Assembly: GCF_028471905.1 (NCBI RefSeq)
Contig: NZ_CP116902.1
Location: forward strand, 390,001-454,000
DNA length: 64,000 nucleotides
Direction of reading: 5' to 3'
Source of the DNA: Aneurinibacillus uraniidurans
Lineage (GTDB): Bacteria > Bacillota > Bacilli > Aneurinibacillales > Aneurinibacillaceae
Both the position numbers and the translations under genes were made by a program. Position 1 is the first letter of the stretch; the number at the start of each line of letters is the position of its first letter. Positions 22,577 through 31,111 of this stretch are shown piece by piece. Below the pieces are notes generated by a model. The model saw nothing but the letters and a program-made list of their open reading frames with translations, searched no databases and had not been told where the DNA came from.

Positions 22577-23332
22577 TTGAAAAGCAAACGGCGATCTCCG
22601 GAAGCCTTCACGTATGAAGGTGGAGAAAAAGGGATATTGCTCATTCATGGATTTACCGGAAGTACTGCTGAACTACAGCCGATGGGCCGTTATTTCCAGC
22701 GTCTAGGCTATACCGTTCATGCGCCGCTTCTCGCCGGACATGGGACGTCTCCAGAAGATATGGCGAAGACACGATGGACGGACTGGTGGCAAAGTGTGCA
22801 GGAAGGATATGAGAATCTGAAGCAGGCAGGGTGCAGCTCGATTGCCGCAGTAGGTTTGTCGATGGGGGGACTCTTCGCACTGCGCGTCGCTCATCAGTAT
22901 CCAGTCGTAGCTGCGATTGCGATGAATGCTCCGATTGAAGTACGGGATAAGAGGATTCGTTGGGCCAGGTATGCTAGGTATGTCAAACCATACATTCCGC
23001 GTCGGGGTAGGAAGCCTGATCATATTGAATCAGGAATTATTCCGTATGACCGTGACCCACTTGTTTGTATCGCCAGCTTGTGGGATTTGATTGGCACAGT
23101 TAAAAAAGAACTTTCTTACATAACAATACCGACGCTTGTGATGCAGTCCGAGCAGGATGAAACGATTGAACCTGCAAGTGCGGATTATATTTATGAGCAG
23201 ATTCGTTCAAACTATAAAGAAATACAGCGCTACGCAAAATCCGGTCATATTATCACGCTGGATAAAGAGCGAGAGCATGTGTTTTCGGATGCAGCGGCGT
23301 TTTTGGACCGGATTTGGGGAAAAGAAGCATAA
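22577..23332 (+). CDS. Carboxylesterase (Est30-like), second of a tandem pair
   Basis: A 251-residue alpha/beta-hydrolase with [13 protein letters not shown], nucleophile GLSMGG (about residue 98), acid in SEQDETIEP and His in KSGHIITLD. The start is TTG at 22577, with AAGGAGG upstream. It carries about 18 more N-terminal residues than its neighbour and is the closer of the two to Est30. The two genes share the motifs HGFTGS, LAGHG and YIYEQIRS / YIYNQIRS, which indicates an ancestral tandem duplication with strong divergence. Confidence 0.92.
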   Translation: MKSKRRSPEAFTYEGGEKGILLIHGFTGSTAELQPMGRYFQRLGYTVHAPLLAGHGTSPEDMAKTRWTDWWQSVQEGYENLKQAGCSSIAAVGLSMGGLFALRVAHQYPVVAAIAMNAPIEVRDKRIRWARYARYVKPYIPRRGRKPDHIESGIIPYDRDPLVCIASLWDLIGTVKKELSYITIPTLVMQSEQDETIEPASADYIYEQIRSNYKEIQRYAKSGHIITLDKEREHVFSDAAAFLDRIWGKEA

Positions 23333-23367
23333 AGCTGCAGATTATTACGAAAATGAGGAGGACTCGC

Positions 23368-25692
23368 ATGCCAACAGAAACAGATATTTTAACCTTTATG
23401 CGAGAGCAAATATATCGTCCGATGACTGTAAGAGAGCTCGAAGAAGCATTTGGTGTTGATTCGGCCAGCTCATTTAAGGACTTCGTAAAGATATTGAATC
23501 ATCTTGAGGATACAGGACAGATTATTCGGACAAGGGCGAACCGCTATGGCGTGCCGGAAAAAATGAATTTGATTCGTGGACGCCTGCAAGGTCACGCTAA
23601 AGGATTTGGATTCGTCATTCCGGAAGAAAAAGGACAGCAGGATGTGTATGTAAGCTCGGATGATATGCACGGGGCACTAAATGGAGATACCGTATTGGTC
23701 CGTTTGAATCCGAATGCACGTGGCCCACGTCTTGAAGGAGAAATTGTCCGCGTGGTGAATCGCGGTAATGCGATGATCGTTGGTACATACCAGGATGAGA
23801 AGCATTACGGATTTGTCATAACGGATGATAAGCGTATTGCAAAAGATATTTTCATTCCGAAGGGAGAGTCGCTGGGTGCAGTCGATGGTCATAAAGTTGT
23901 CGTCGAAATCGTACGCTACCCGGAGACAGGTCGGGGCAATCCAGAAGGTAAGGTAGTAGAAATTCTCGGCCATAAAAACGATCCAGGCGTTGATATTCTG
24001 TCAATTATCCGCAAATATGACTTACCGGAAAGTTTTCCGGATGATGTCATGAAAGAAGCAGAAGAGGTACCGGAGACGATTAGCGAAGACGAAATTCGTG
24101 GACGTCGTGACTTGCGCGATCGTGTGATGGTGACGATTGATGGAGCGGATGCCAAAGACCTTGACGATGCGGTATCGATTGAAACACTTCCGAACGGTCA
24201 TTACCGTCTTGGTGTACATATCGCAGACGTAAGCTATTACGTCAAAGAAGGCTCCGCACTTGATACAGAGGCGTTCAAGCGAGGGACAAGCGTGTATCTG
24301 GTAGACCGTGTAATCCCGATGATCCCTCATCGCCTGTCAAACGGGATTTGCAGCTTGAATCCACAGGTGGATCGACTCACCTTATCATGCGACATGGAGA
24401 TTGATTCAGAGGGCAACGTAGTCAATCACGACATTTATGAAAGTGTCATTCGGACAAATGAGCGGATGACATATTCGGATGTATACAAAATTTTGGAAGA
24501 AGATGATCAGGAGCTTATTGCACGCTATGGCGAATTAGTCGATCATTTCCGTGCAATGAAAGAGCTGGCACTTACGCTGCGTCAGTACCGGATGGAGCGC
24601 GGAGCGATTGATTTTGACTTTGGTGAAGCGAAAATTCTGGTAGACCGAGAAGGGAATCCGACAGAAGTACGGATGCGCGAGCGAACGATTGCGGAGCGAT
24701 TGATTGAAGAGTTCATGCTGAAGGCAAATGAAACCGTAGCGGAGCATTTCAACACGATGCGCGTGCCGTTCATTTATCGAATTCACGAAGACCCGGATAG
24801 CGACCGTCTGCAAACGTTCCTAGAGTTCGTGACGAACTTCGGTTATTTTGTTCGTGGAAGTTCGACCGATATTCACCCACGCACATTGCAGACGCTGCTT
24901 GAGCAGGCAAAAGATACACCGGAAGAGACGGTAATCTCGAAGGTTATGCTGCGCTCCATGAAGCAGGCGAAGTACGATGCAGAAAACCAGGGACACTTCG
25001 GGCTGGCAGCGGAATTCTATACGCACTTTACGTCGCCAATTCGTCGTTATCCAGACTTAATCGTACATCGGATGATTCGCGAATCGCTCAAGCCGGGTGG
25101 ATTCACGTCAGAGCGTATTGAAGAGTGGACATTAAAAATGCCGGACGTGGCCAAGCAGTCATCTGAGCGGGAGCGGAATGCGGTAGATGCTGAGCGCGAA
25201 ACAGATGATCTGAAAAAATCAGAATTCATGCTGCGTCATATGAATGAAGAGTTCGATGGCATTATTAGCAGTGTGGCTGCTTTCGGGATGTTTATTGAGC
25301 TGCCGAACACAATCGAAGGTATGGTTCACATTAGCAACCTGACAGACGATTATTACGACTTCCACGAGAAGCAATATGCGCTCGTTGGCCAGCGTACCGG
25401 ACGCATTTTCCGTATTGGGGATGAAGTGAAGGTGCGTGTGGTGAATGTGAATGTAGATGAGCATACGATTGATTTTGAAGTCGTTGGTTTGCCAAAAAGC
25501 AAGCATGCCTCACGAGATGGTGGAGCACGTAAAGCAAAAGTTATCCAGGCGACAACATCTGAACGGAAACATCGGGGCAAGGGAAAACCGGCACAGGGAA
25601 AGGACAACCCGTTCTGGAAAGAAGCGCTTGATAAGAAGAAAAGCAAGAAAAACGGTAAATCGAAGCCGGCTAAGAAAAAGAAGAAAAAATAA
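23368..25692 (+). CDS. rnr: Ribonuclease R
   Basis: A 774-residue processive 3'-5' exoribonuclease. Domains: N-terminal winged helix (about residues 1-65), cold-shock domains ([13 protein letters not shown] and GFVITDDKR), RNB catalytic domain with the Asp cluster [14 protein letters not shown] (about residue 265), S1 domain near residues 630-710 ([19 protein letters not shown]), and a Lys-rich tail ending in a poly-Lys run. It degrades structured RNA and, with SmpB-tmRNA encoded just downstream, the defective mRNAs of stalled ribosomes. The ATG at 23368 follows GAGGAGG; an upstream in-frame start overlaps the esterase. Confidence 0.96.
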   Translation: MPTETDILTFMREQIYRPMTVRELEEAFGVDSASSFKDFVKILNHLEDTGQIIRTRANRYGVPEKMNLIRGRLQGHAKGFGFVIPEEKGQQDVYVSSDDMHGALNGDTVLVRLNPNARGPRLEGEIVRVVNRGNAMIVGTYQDEKHYGFVITDDKRIAKDIFIPKGESLGAVDGHKVVVEIVRYPETGRGNPEGKVVEILGHKNDPGVDILSIIRKYDLPESFPDDVMKEAEEVPETISEDEIRGRRDLRDRVMVTIDGADAKDLDDAVSIETLPNGHYRLGVHIADVSYYVKEGSALDTEAFKRGTSVYLVDRVIPMIPHRLSNGICSLNPQVDRLTLSCDMEIDSEGNVVNHDIYESVIRTNERMTYSDVYKILEEDDQELIARYGELVDHFRAMKELALTLRQYRMERGAIDFDFGEAKILVDREGNPTEVRMRERTIAERLIEEFMLKANETVAEHFNTMRVPFIYRIHEDPDSDRLQTFLEFVTNFGYFVRGSSTDIHPRTLQTLLEQAKDTPEETVISKVMLRSMKQAKYDAENQGHFGLAAEFYTHFTSPIRRYPDLIVHRMIRESLKPGGFTSERIEEWTLKMPDVAKQSSERERNAVDAERETDDLKKSEFMLRHMNEEFDGIISSVAAFGMFIELPNTIEGMVHISNLTDDYYDFHEKQYALVGQRTGRIFRIGDEVKVRVVNVNVDEHTIDFEVVGLPKSKHASRDGGARKAKVIQATTSERKHRGKGKPAQGKDNPFWKEALDKKKSKKNGKSKPAKKKKKK

Positions 25693-25702
25693 GCATGGCT
25701 TG

Positions 25703-25731
25703 GGGAGCGCTTTTACTGCGCTCCCTTTTTG
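25703..25731 (+). terminator. Terminator of rnr
   Basis: A perfect 8-bp stem (gggagcgc with gcgctccc) and ttttt. Confidence 0.93.
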
Positions 25732-25757
25732 TGAAAAATAAGAGCGATCTAAAGATG

Positions 25758-25804
25758 AGACTGTCTCAAAAGCCAGAACATGGTGAGCAAGACAGTCTTT
25801 TTGC
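25758..25804 (+). terminator. Second terminator in series, shared-sequence type
   Basis: agactgtct pairs with agacagtct 23 nt later and is followed by tttttg. The 5' arm and loop start (agactgtctcaaaagc ... acatgg) recur at 50425, so this may be a mobile or homogenised terminator. Confidence 0.75.
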
Positions 25805-25940
25805 AGAATCGACAACGTTTCGGTTTACAAAAAGACTCTCATCGCCAGAATGAATTTGCTCGGGTAGCCACTGGCTTTTTGGAATCCTGCTCCCTTTATT
25901 TTTTACCTGCATAGCAAAGCTCAGCTTCTTGATATTGCTT

Positions 25941-26205
25941 GATGGTGTTTATCCAAAGTGTGCTAGGAGTCGGGATCGGGTGGGGCAGTGGAACGCCTGT
26001 GCGCGACTCCCTAGCGTAAGGTGGTAGGTGAACGGGCCTTTGCCCACAATGCTTCGATGCAAATACATCCCGGACATTTTTTGTGGGCGAGTTCGCTTGG
26101 CACCTGGAGCGGACAGTCCTCACTTCTCTGTAAGCGTACCGAAGTGACGTGGCCCCGCCCGATCCCGACTCCTCCACTACACGTTGGGAAAATCCAAAAC
26201 CCATC
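25941..26205. repeat. Long imperfect palindrome between rnr and smpB
   Basis: The inner arms 25966-25986 and 26152-26172 are 21 nt each and pair at every position (20 Watson-Crick, one G-U). The pairing continues outward imperfectly: gatggtgtttatcc at 25941 faces the reverse complement of ggaaaatccaaaacccatc ending at 26205. Inside are a gcccacaa/ttgtgggc stem and a tcacttc/gaagtga hairpin. This is either a structured RNA or a MITE-like element; strand is undetermined. The 129-codon minus-strand ORF over it is not credible. Confidence 0.75.
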
Positions 26206-26221
26206 ATGTTCATTTTTATCA

Positions 26222-26247
26222 GTAGGTGTCGTCCTACGCCTTTTTTG
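26222..26247 (+). terminator. Terminator-like hairpin upstream of smpB
   Basis: gtagg pairs with cctac, then gccttttttg. It could end a transcript coming from the palindrome region. The rest of the 612-nt gap between rnr and smpB (25693-26304) holds only the two terminators and the palindrome described separately, plus a TGG TACTAT extended -10 at 26262-26270 that probably drives smpB. Confidence 0.5.
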
Positions 26248-26304
26248 CAAACGACATTTTGTGGTACTATGTAGAGATAGAGCAAAGGAAGAAGGAGACG
26301 GCCT

Positions 26305-26769
26305 ATGGGTAAGGAAGGAATTAAAGTGGTTGCGCAGAATAAAAAGGCGCGTCATGATTATTTTATTGAAGAAACGATGGAAGCAGGTATCGTCCTAACA
26401 GGAACGGAGATCAAGTCCATCCGCCGGGGACGGGTGAATCTAAAGGACAGCTACGCCCGGATTCGTGATGGGGAAGCGTTCGTGCTGAACATGCATATTA
26501 GTGAATATGAGCAGGGCAATCGCTACAACCATGATCCACTGCGGGAGCGTAAGCTGTTGCTGCATCGCGCAGAGATTCATCGCCTGATTGGGCAGACGAA
26601 GATTCACGGGTTAACACTCGTGCCACTGCGTCTGTATCTGAAGGGTGGCTTCTGCAAGATCGAGATCGGCATAGCCAAGGGTAAGAAAAACTATGACAAG
26701 CGTGAGTCGCTTAAACAAAAAGATGCAAAGCGAGAAATGGAGCGGGCATTGCGGGAACGCAATCGCTGA
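26305..26769 (+). CDS. smpB: SsrA-binding protein SmpB
   Basis: A 154-residue protein that binds the tRNA-like domain of tmRNA and brings it to stalled ribosomes. Family motifs: [37 protein letters not shown], and the C-terminal basic tail [10 protein letters not shown] that enters the mRNA channel. GAAGGAG lies upstream. The tmRNA gene starts 132 nt downstream, as in most Bacillales. Confidence 0.98.
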   Translation: MGKEGIKVVAQNKKARHDYFIEETMEAGIVLTGTEIKSIRRGRVNLKDSYARIRDGEAFVLNMHISEYEQGNRYNHDPLRERKLLLHRAEIHRLIGQTKIHGLTLVPLRLYLKGGFCKIEIGIAKGKKNYDKRESLKQKDAKREMERALRERNR

Positions 26770-26901
26770 TCAAGCTGGCAACTGGTCCATTATTAAGCAG
26801 AACAGTGTTCATTGCATGGTATAGCAACGTATGATATACTACGAATACAGCCTGATACGTCAGGCATTATGCTCTCACATTTCCCGGGAGCTTCCCATTG
26901 C

Positions 26902-27263
26902 GGGGGCGTTCTGGATTCGACGGGGATGGTTCGAGCATGAGTAGCGAGCCGGTGGGTTGCGATTCCGTTAACAACGCAAGCGTAAATATAAACGCTAAAG
27001 AACAAAACAACTTCGCTTTAGCTGCCTAATAAGCAGTAGCGGTCCTATCTCTCCATCGTCCATGTGGCGGGAATAGGACTCACCCTTTAGTGGACTACGC
27101 CTAACGCTTCCGTCTGGAGCCGAGGGAAGAGATCAATCAGACTAGCCTATTAGGTAGTGGGTTGCCTGGCAGCCCGATAGGCGAATCAACCACAGGCAAC
27201 TGCGCTCGGAGAAGCTTATGTCATCGGAGTCTTCGGACGTGGGTTCGATTCCCACCGCCTCCA
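26902..27263 (+). ncRNA. ssrA: Transfer-messenger RNA (tmRNA)
   Basis: The 5' end GGGGGCG pairs with CGCCTCC at the 3' end, with the tRNA-like T arm gggttcgattccc at 27241-27253. The reading frame ends with codons for NNFALAA followed by tandem TAA at 27027-27032; upstream in frame are AKEQ and VNIN. The ALAA ending is the usual ClpXP degron. The CCA end is not encoded (tca follows). The resume codon is uncertain: GTA at 26982 would give a 15-residue tag. Confidence 0.96.
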
Positions 27264-27307
27264 TCATAAGTATAGATGGAGAGAATGAAGCGAATATAAA
27301 ATAAAGT

Positions 27308-27339
27308 AGATCAGCTAATGGTATGGCTGATCTTTTTAT
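27308..27339 (+). terminator. Terminator of ssrA
   Basis: Stem agatcagc with gctgatct and a following T run. Confidence 0.9.
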
Positions 27340-27388
27340 TCCTCTATTTTCGGAGAATTGAACAAAAGCTAACACGGGAGGGGTAGCA

Positions 27389-27673
27389 GTGGAAGAGTGG
27401 TTCCTGTTATTTTCAGCGGATGATATCAATACACTGCTAGCTTTTGTCTCGGCTTGTATTGTTGCTGTTCTTTTATTCAGATATGGTAGTAACAGCTGCA
27501 AAATATCTAAAACTAATACAAAATTCAATAAAACGCCGAAGCTTATTAAAACTAATATTAATCCAAACGTAATCGAGAAATATCCCGTTCAGCCAATGCA
27601 CAACGTATTGTATACACGCTGGATTTCTATAAGAAGCGGTGATGAGGAACCGCTTATCTCTTTTCCTGTGTAA
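27389..27673 (+). CDS. Small membrane protein of unknown function
   Basis: A 94-residue protein not recognised. One transmembrane segment lies at about residues 14-34 (TLLAFVSACIVAVLLF), followed by a polar Lys/Asn/Thr-rich segment. The start is GTG at 27389 with GGGAGGGG 5 nt upstream, which is the main reason to believe it is translated. Codon use is more AT-rich than in the core genes. It is followed after 34 nt by another small ORF with a strong ribosome binding site. Confidence 0.5.
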   Translation: MEEWFLLFSADDINTLLAFVSACIVAVLLFRYGSNSCKISKTNTKFNKTPKLIKTNINPNVIEKYPVQPMHNVLYTRWISIRSGDEEPLISFPV

Positions 27674-27707
27674 CCTTATAAAATAATTTTCACAGGAGGA
27701 GATCGTT

Positions 27708-27839
27708 ATGTTAAAGCTAATTGGGGAAGTGCTTTTGTATTTTGTTGGATTACCTTTGTTTGCTTTTCAAACATTTGGAGGTCTTCAATCGATAGTTCGA
27801 CTTTTCGCAGATGTTTCTCAATATACGAATCATTATTAG
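27708..27839 (+). CDS. 43-residue hydrophobic peptide
   Basis: Begins MLKLIGEVLLYFVGLPLF and ends SQYTNHY, with one hydrophobic helix at residues 4-22. CAGGAGGAG lies 6 nt before the ATG, a very strong ribosome binding site, and a clear terminator follows the stop. The family is unknown. A membrane-inserting small protein or a type I toxin-like peptide are possible, but nothing here proves either. Confidence 0.55.
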   Translation: MLKLIGEVLLYFVGLPLFAFQTFGGLQSIVRLFADVSQYTNHY

Positions 27840-27847
27840 TGAGCCAG

Positions 27848-27881
27848 AAGTCCTTTAGGAGAAATCCTGAAGGGCTTTTTT
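27848..27881 (+). terminator. Terminator after the small ORFs
   Basis: Stem aagtcctttagga with tcctgaagggctt around gaaa, then tttttt. Confidence 0.88.
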
Positions 27882-27915
27882 GCGTGCGGGGGGCATTTAT
27901 GCTTATCGAAGTCGA

Positions 27916-28290
27916 TTAGCCATTGTTATCCCATGCTTCAAACACTTCACTAGCAACGAATAAAGCGTTCAATGCGCGAGGAACTCCTGCATAGCTGCCT
28001 ACCGTTTCACATACAGCGACGATATCTTCTTTCGTTGCCCCGCTGCGCAACGCTGCTTCAATGTGTACGCGCAGTTGTTCCTGAAGACCGCCCTGAGAGG
28101 CAAGGGAGGCGACAACACAAAGCTCTCTTGTGCGTATATCTAGTGCATGGTCTGCATACAATTCACCGGCAATGTATTCGTACACATGATCTACGAGCCT
28201 TGGGCTGAGCGGGCGAATTCTTTCTAATACATTATTTCCTGTTTCGCCAAAAATAGCTTCAAACTGGGTTATATTTTGAGGTGTTGGCAT
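27916..28290 (-). CDS. Carboxymuconolactone decarboxylase family protein
   Basis: A 124-residue all-helical protein of the CMD/AhpD-like superfamily; the characteristic core is RTRELCVVASLASQGGLQEQLRVH, here with one Cys instead of a CxxC pair. Without the second Cys a peroxidase role like AhpD is unlikely; several relatives act as gamma-carboxymuconolactone decarboxylases, and many are uncharacterised. The ATG at 28290 follows AAAGGAG by 8 nt; an upstream GTG at 28299 overlaps the ribosome binding site. Monocistronic. Confidence 0.88.
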   Translation of the reverse strand: MPTPQNITQFEAIFGETGNNVLERIRPLSPRLVDHVYEYIAGELYADHALDIRTRELCVVASLASQGGLQEQLRVHIEAALRSGATKEDIVAVCETVGSYAGVPRALNALFVASEVFEAWDNNG

Positions 28291-28444
28291 TTTATCCACT
28301 CCTTTTTAATTTTCCATTTTTTTATTATATTACAAAATTTATCTATATTAAAGTCTCCCTGCATTAGAATTCCTGTATAGCGCTCGAAAAGTACATAAAT
28401 GCAAATCAAGGTTTTAGGTAAAGCTAGGAGCAGGAGGGAGTCTG

Positions 28445-29329
28445 ATGGAATACATAAAAACAGAAGCGAAAAAGCATAAGAAGCTTACGAAGGCTAAAAT
28501 TATTCGCCGAACGTTGTTTATTTTTCTTGGAGCAGCCCTTGTTTCGATTGGATTGGAAATCTTTCTTGTTCCTAACAACATTATTGATGGGGGAATCGTC
28601 GGCATCTCAATTATTCTTTCCCATCTTACCGGGCTTACGCTTGGACTGTTTCTCTTCTTATTGAATCTTCCTTTTCTCATTATTGGATATAAGCAGATTG
28701 GCAAGACATTTGCGATTTCTACATTGCTTGGGGTTAGCGTGATGTCAATTGGGACCTCACTTTTGCATCCGGTTTCAAGCGTGACAGAAGATCCGTTATT
28801 AGCAGCTGTATTTGGAGGCATTATTCTGGGGATTGGCGTTGGGCTGGTGATTCGCTACGGGGGGTCGCTGGATGGAACGGAGATTGTAGCGATTCTCTTC
28901 AACAAGAAGCTTCCTTTCTCAGTTGGGGAAACCGTAATGTTCTTTAATATTTTTATTCTTGGCAGTGCAGGCTTTGTATTTGGCTGGGATCGGGCGATGT
29001 ATTCATTGATCGCCTATTTTATCGCATTCAAAATGATTGATGTAACCATTCTTGGTCTAGATGAATCACGCTCAGTCTGGATTATTAGTGACAAAGACGA
29101 AGAGATTGGGGATGCCCTTCTTAGACGCCTTGGACGTGGTGTGACGTATTTAAGCGGAGAAGGGGCATATACGGGGGAGCGAAAGAAGGTTGTGTTTTGT
29201 GTCATTAGCCGCCTGGAGGAAGCGAAGCTGAAGACAATTATTGAAGATATTGACCCTGGGGCGTTTCTCGCGGTTGGGGCGATTAGTAATGTAAAAGGTG
29301 GAAACTTTAAGAAGAAAAGTATTCATTAG
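28445..29329 (+). CDS. YitT family membrane protein (DUF161 and DUF2179)
   Basis: A 294-residue protein. It has a Lys-rich N terminus, about five or six transmembrane helices (residues 25-200) with the glycine-rich family signatures VPNNIIDGGIVGISIIL and VIRYGGSLDGTEIVA, then a soluble C-terminal DUF2179 domain of about 80 residues (SGEGAYTGERKKVVFCVI). YitT-type proteins are widespread in Bacillus, with no settled function. GGAGGGAG precedes the ATG. Separate transcription unit. Confidence 0.92.
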   Translation: MEYIKTEAKKHKKLTKAKIIRRTLFIFLGAALVSIGLEIFLVPNNIIDGGIVGISIILSHLTGLTLGLFLFLLNLPFLIIGYKQIGKTFAISTLLGVSVMSIGTSLLHPVSSVTEDPLLAAVFGGIILGIGVGLVIRYGGSLDGTEIVAILFNKKLPFSVGETVMFFNIFILGSAGFVFGWDRAMYSLIAYFIAFKMIDVTILGLDESRSVWIISDKDEEIGDALLRRLGRGVTYLSGEGAYTGERKKVVFCVISRLEEAKLKTIIEDIDPGAFLAVGAISNVKGGNFKKKSIH

Positions 29330-29432
29330 GAAAGAGTAGAGGATGAAAGGAGCTCGTCATAATCAAGAGCGGAAAGGTAGATAAGTCTAAAAATTTCCTC
29401 TATACTAATTCATAGTAGCGGAGGTGGATAAA

Positions 29433-30329
29433 TTGGGACAAACATCTAACAAACAAACAATCGGTTTTATCGGTACAGGCGTCATGGGAAAAAGCATGGC
29501 AGGACACCTTATGGCAGGTGGCTATCCGGTACTTGTTTATACACGTACGAAGGAAAAAGCAGCGGATCTGCTGGAGAAGGGTGCTATCTGGAAAGATACC
29601 GTAGCAGAATTGGCAGCTGAAGCAGACGTCGTGATTACAATGATTGGATACCCGAAAGACGTCGAAGAAGTATATCTTGGCGAAGGCGGGATTTTCGCGC
29701 ATGCGAAGCCTGGTACATATGCGATTGATATGACAACATCAAGCCCGATTCTAGCGCGTCGAATTTATGAAGCCGCTCAGGAAAAAGGCATTCATGTATT
29801 GGATGCGCCAGTATCCGGTGGTGATGTCGGGGCACAGAATGCTCGTCTGTCGATTATGGTTGGCGGGAATAAAGAGGACTTTGATGCGATGGTTCCGATT
29901 TTTGAGAAGATGGGGACGAACATCGTGTATCAAGGCAAGGCAGGATCGGGACAGCATACTAAAATGTGCAACCAGATCGCGATTGCATCCGGCATGATCG
30001 GGGTATGTGAAGCGATGATTTATGCGAAGAATGCGGGGCTTGATCAGCGAACTGTGCTCAAAAGCATTGAAACAGGAGCGGCAGGTAGCTTCTCTCTCAG
30101 CAATCTTGCGCCACGCATGATCGATGGCAACTTTGATCCAGGCTTTTATGTGAAGCATTTCATCAAGGATATGGGCATTGCGCTTGAATCTGCGAAAGAA
30201 ATGGGCCTATGGACACCGGGGCTTGAATTGACGAAGAAGCTGTATGAGGAACTTGCGGCTAAAGGCGAAGAAAATAGCGGCACACACGCTCTTTATAAGC
30301 TACTTGATACCCAAAAGCATGCAGAATAA
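29433..30329 (+). CDS. NAD(P)-dependent beta-hydroxyacid dehydrogenase (YkwC-like)
   Basis: A 298-residue 3-hydroxyisobutyrate dehydrogenase family enzyme. Rossmann motif IGFIGTGVMGKSMAGHL, substrate-binding DAPVSGGDVGAQ, catalytic Lys in GSGQHTKMCNQ. The exact hydroxyacid substrate cannot be told; YkwC-type proteins are annotated as tartronate semialdehyde reductase or beta-hydroxyacid dehydrogenase. The start is taken as TTG at 29433 because GGAGG lies 8 nt before it; the GTG at 29424 overlaps the ribosome binding site. A TATACT -10-like box is at 29401. Confidence 0.92.
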   Translation: MGQTSNKQTIGFIGTGVMGKSMAGHLMAGGYPVLVYTRTKEKAADLLEKGAIWKDTVAELAAEADVVITMIGYPKDVEEVYLGEGGIFAHAKPGTYAIDMTTSSPILARRIYEAAQEKGIHVLDAPVSGGDVGAQNARLSIMVGGNKEDFDAMVPIFEKMGTNIVYQGKAGSGQHTKMCNQIAIASGMIGVCEAMIYAKNAGLDQRTVLKSIETGAAGSFSLSNLAPRMIDGNFDPGFYVKHFIKDMGIALESAKEMGLWTPGLELTKKLYEELAAKGEENSGTHALYKLLDTQKHAE

Positions 30330-30345
30330 TGAATAGGTATATGGA

Positions 30346-30377
30346 AACAGCTTGCCAAATGGTAGGCTGTTTTTTTG
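30346..30377 (+). terminator. Terminator after the YkwC-like gene
   Basis: Stem aacagcttgcc with ggtaggctgtt around aaat, then ttttt. Confidence 0.9.
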
Positions 30378-30436
30378 TAAGTAAAGGAATTATGTCCATA
30401 CATCTCCTAATGTTTGAACTAAACTTTTCCGGTAAA

Positions 30437-30507
30437 GTAAGGGACGTAGATAAATAAGCAGAAAATTCTACAGCTAGGTGGGAACAGGGGAAACTCCCAC
30501 TCCTTAC
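30437..30507 (+). promoter_or_regulatory. Structured leader (three-way-junction-like) upstream of the NlpC/P60 gene
   Basis: Three nested stems: outer gtaagg (30437) with ccttac (30502-30507); inner gtaga (30446-30450) with tctac (30467-30471); inner gtggga (30478-30483) with tcccac (30495-30500). The ctccc inside the third stem could instead pair with the gggag of the ribosome binding site at 30515-30519, giving a simple translational switch. It matches no riboswitch class I know. Inference from sequence only. Confidence 0.45.
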
Positions 30508-30532
30508 ACATAAAGGGAGGAGACGGTTCAAC

Positions 30533-31066
30533 ATGAAGAAAAGATGGGCAGCGATTGCGCTTACAGGAATGATGGCGGTCAGTGTGTTTGCAGGTACGGT
30601 ATCTACTGCATCCAAGGTATCTGCTGCAAGTGTTTCGGTGACTGCACAAAAAGGGTCAGCTGTAAATATTGCTAATGAGCAAAAGGTTATTAATAACATA
30701 ATTCAAACAGGAAAAAGTCTAATTGGACAGGCTCGGTATAGCCATACATATAATGCGTCGTATACGATGGATTGTTCAGGATTCACGTATTATATTTTTA
30801 AGAAGAATGGTATTGATTTAAAGACACGGGACGATGATAAGCAAGTTTCCTATGGCAAATATGTTCCGAAGAACCAGTTAAAAGCGGGCGATTTGATTTT
30901 TTACAATGCCAATAAACCACGCCAGGATGTAACACATGTCGGGATATATATTGGTGATGGTAAGGTGCTGCACATGGCCAATTCATCATCTAATGTAACG
31001 ATCAGCAAGTTAAGCAGCAGCTGGCATACGAAAAACTACCTGACTGCTCGCCGTATCATCCAGTAA
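30533..31066 (+). CDS. Secreted NlpC/P60 cell-wall endopeptidase
   Basis: A 177-residue protein. Signal peptide of about 32 residues ending near KVSAAS; then a compact NlpC/P60 domain with catalytic Cys in MDCSGFTYYIF (about residue 81) and His in THVGIYIGDGKVLHM (about residue 136). The family cleaves gamma-D-Glu-DAP bonds in peptidoglycan. No SH3 or LysM anchor is present, so this is a minimal single-domain hydrolase. GGGAGGAG lies 9 nt upstream of the ATG. The 5' region is structured (30437-30507). Confidence 0.94.
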   Translation: MKKRWAAIALTGMMAVSVFAGTVSTASKVSAASVSVTAQKGSAVNIANEQKVINNIIQTGKSLIGQARYSHTYNASYTMDCSGFTYYIFKKNGIDLKTRDDDKQVSYGKYVPKNQLKAGDLIFYNANKPRQDVTHVGIYIGDGKVLHMANSSSNVTISKLSSSWHTKNYLTARRIIQ

Positions 31067-31073
31067 AGAAAGC

Positions 31074-31106
31074 AAAAAGGACGCCGAAATGCTCGGTGTC
31101 CTTTTT
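31074..31106. terminator. Bidirectional terminator between the NlpC/P60 gene and dapL
   Basis: Stem aaaaaggacgccga with tcggtgtccttttt (one wobble). Confidence 0.9.
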
Positions 31107-31111
31107 GTATA

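Noticed and set aside
25896-26285. 129-codon minus-strand ORF between rnr and smpB
   Set aside because: It runs through the long palindrome, has no ribosome binding site and an unnatural composition; it is a by-product of the repeat.
30437-30507. c-di-AMP (ydaO) riboswitch ahead of the NlpC/P60 gene
   Set aside because: The gene context fits, but the conserved ydaO motifs (GGGGACC-type and CCGTCAGCTAACC-type) are absent.
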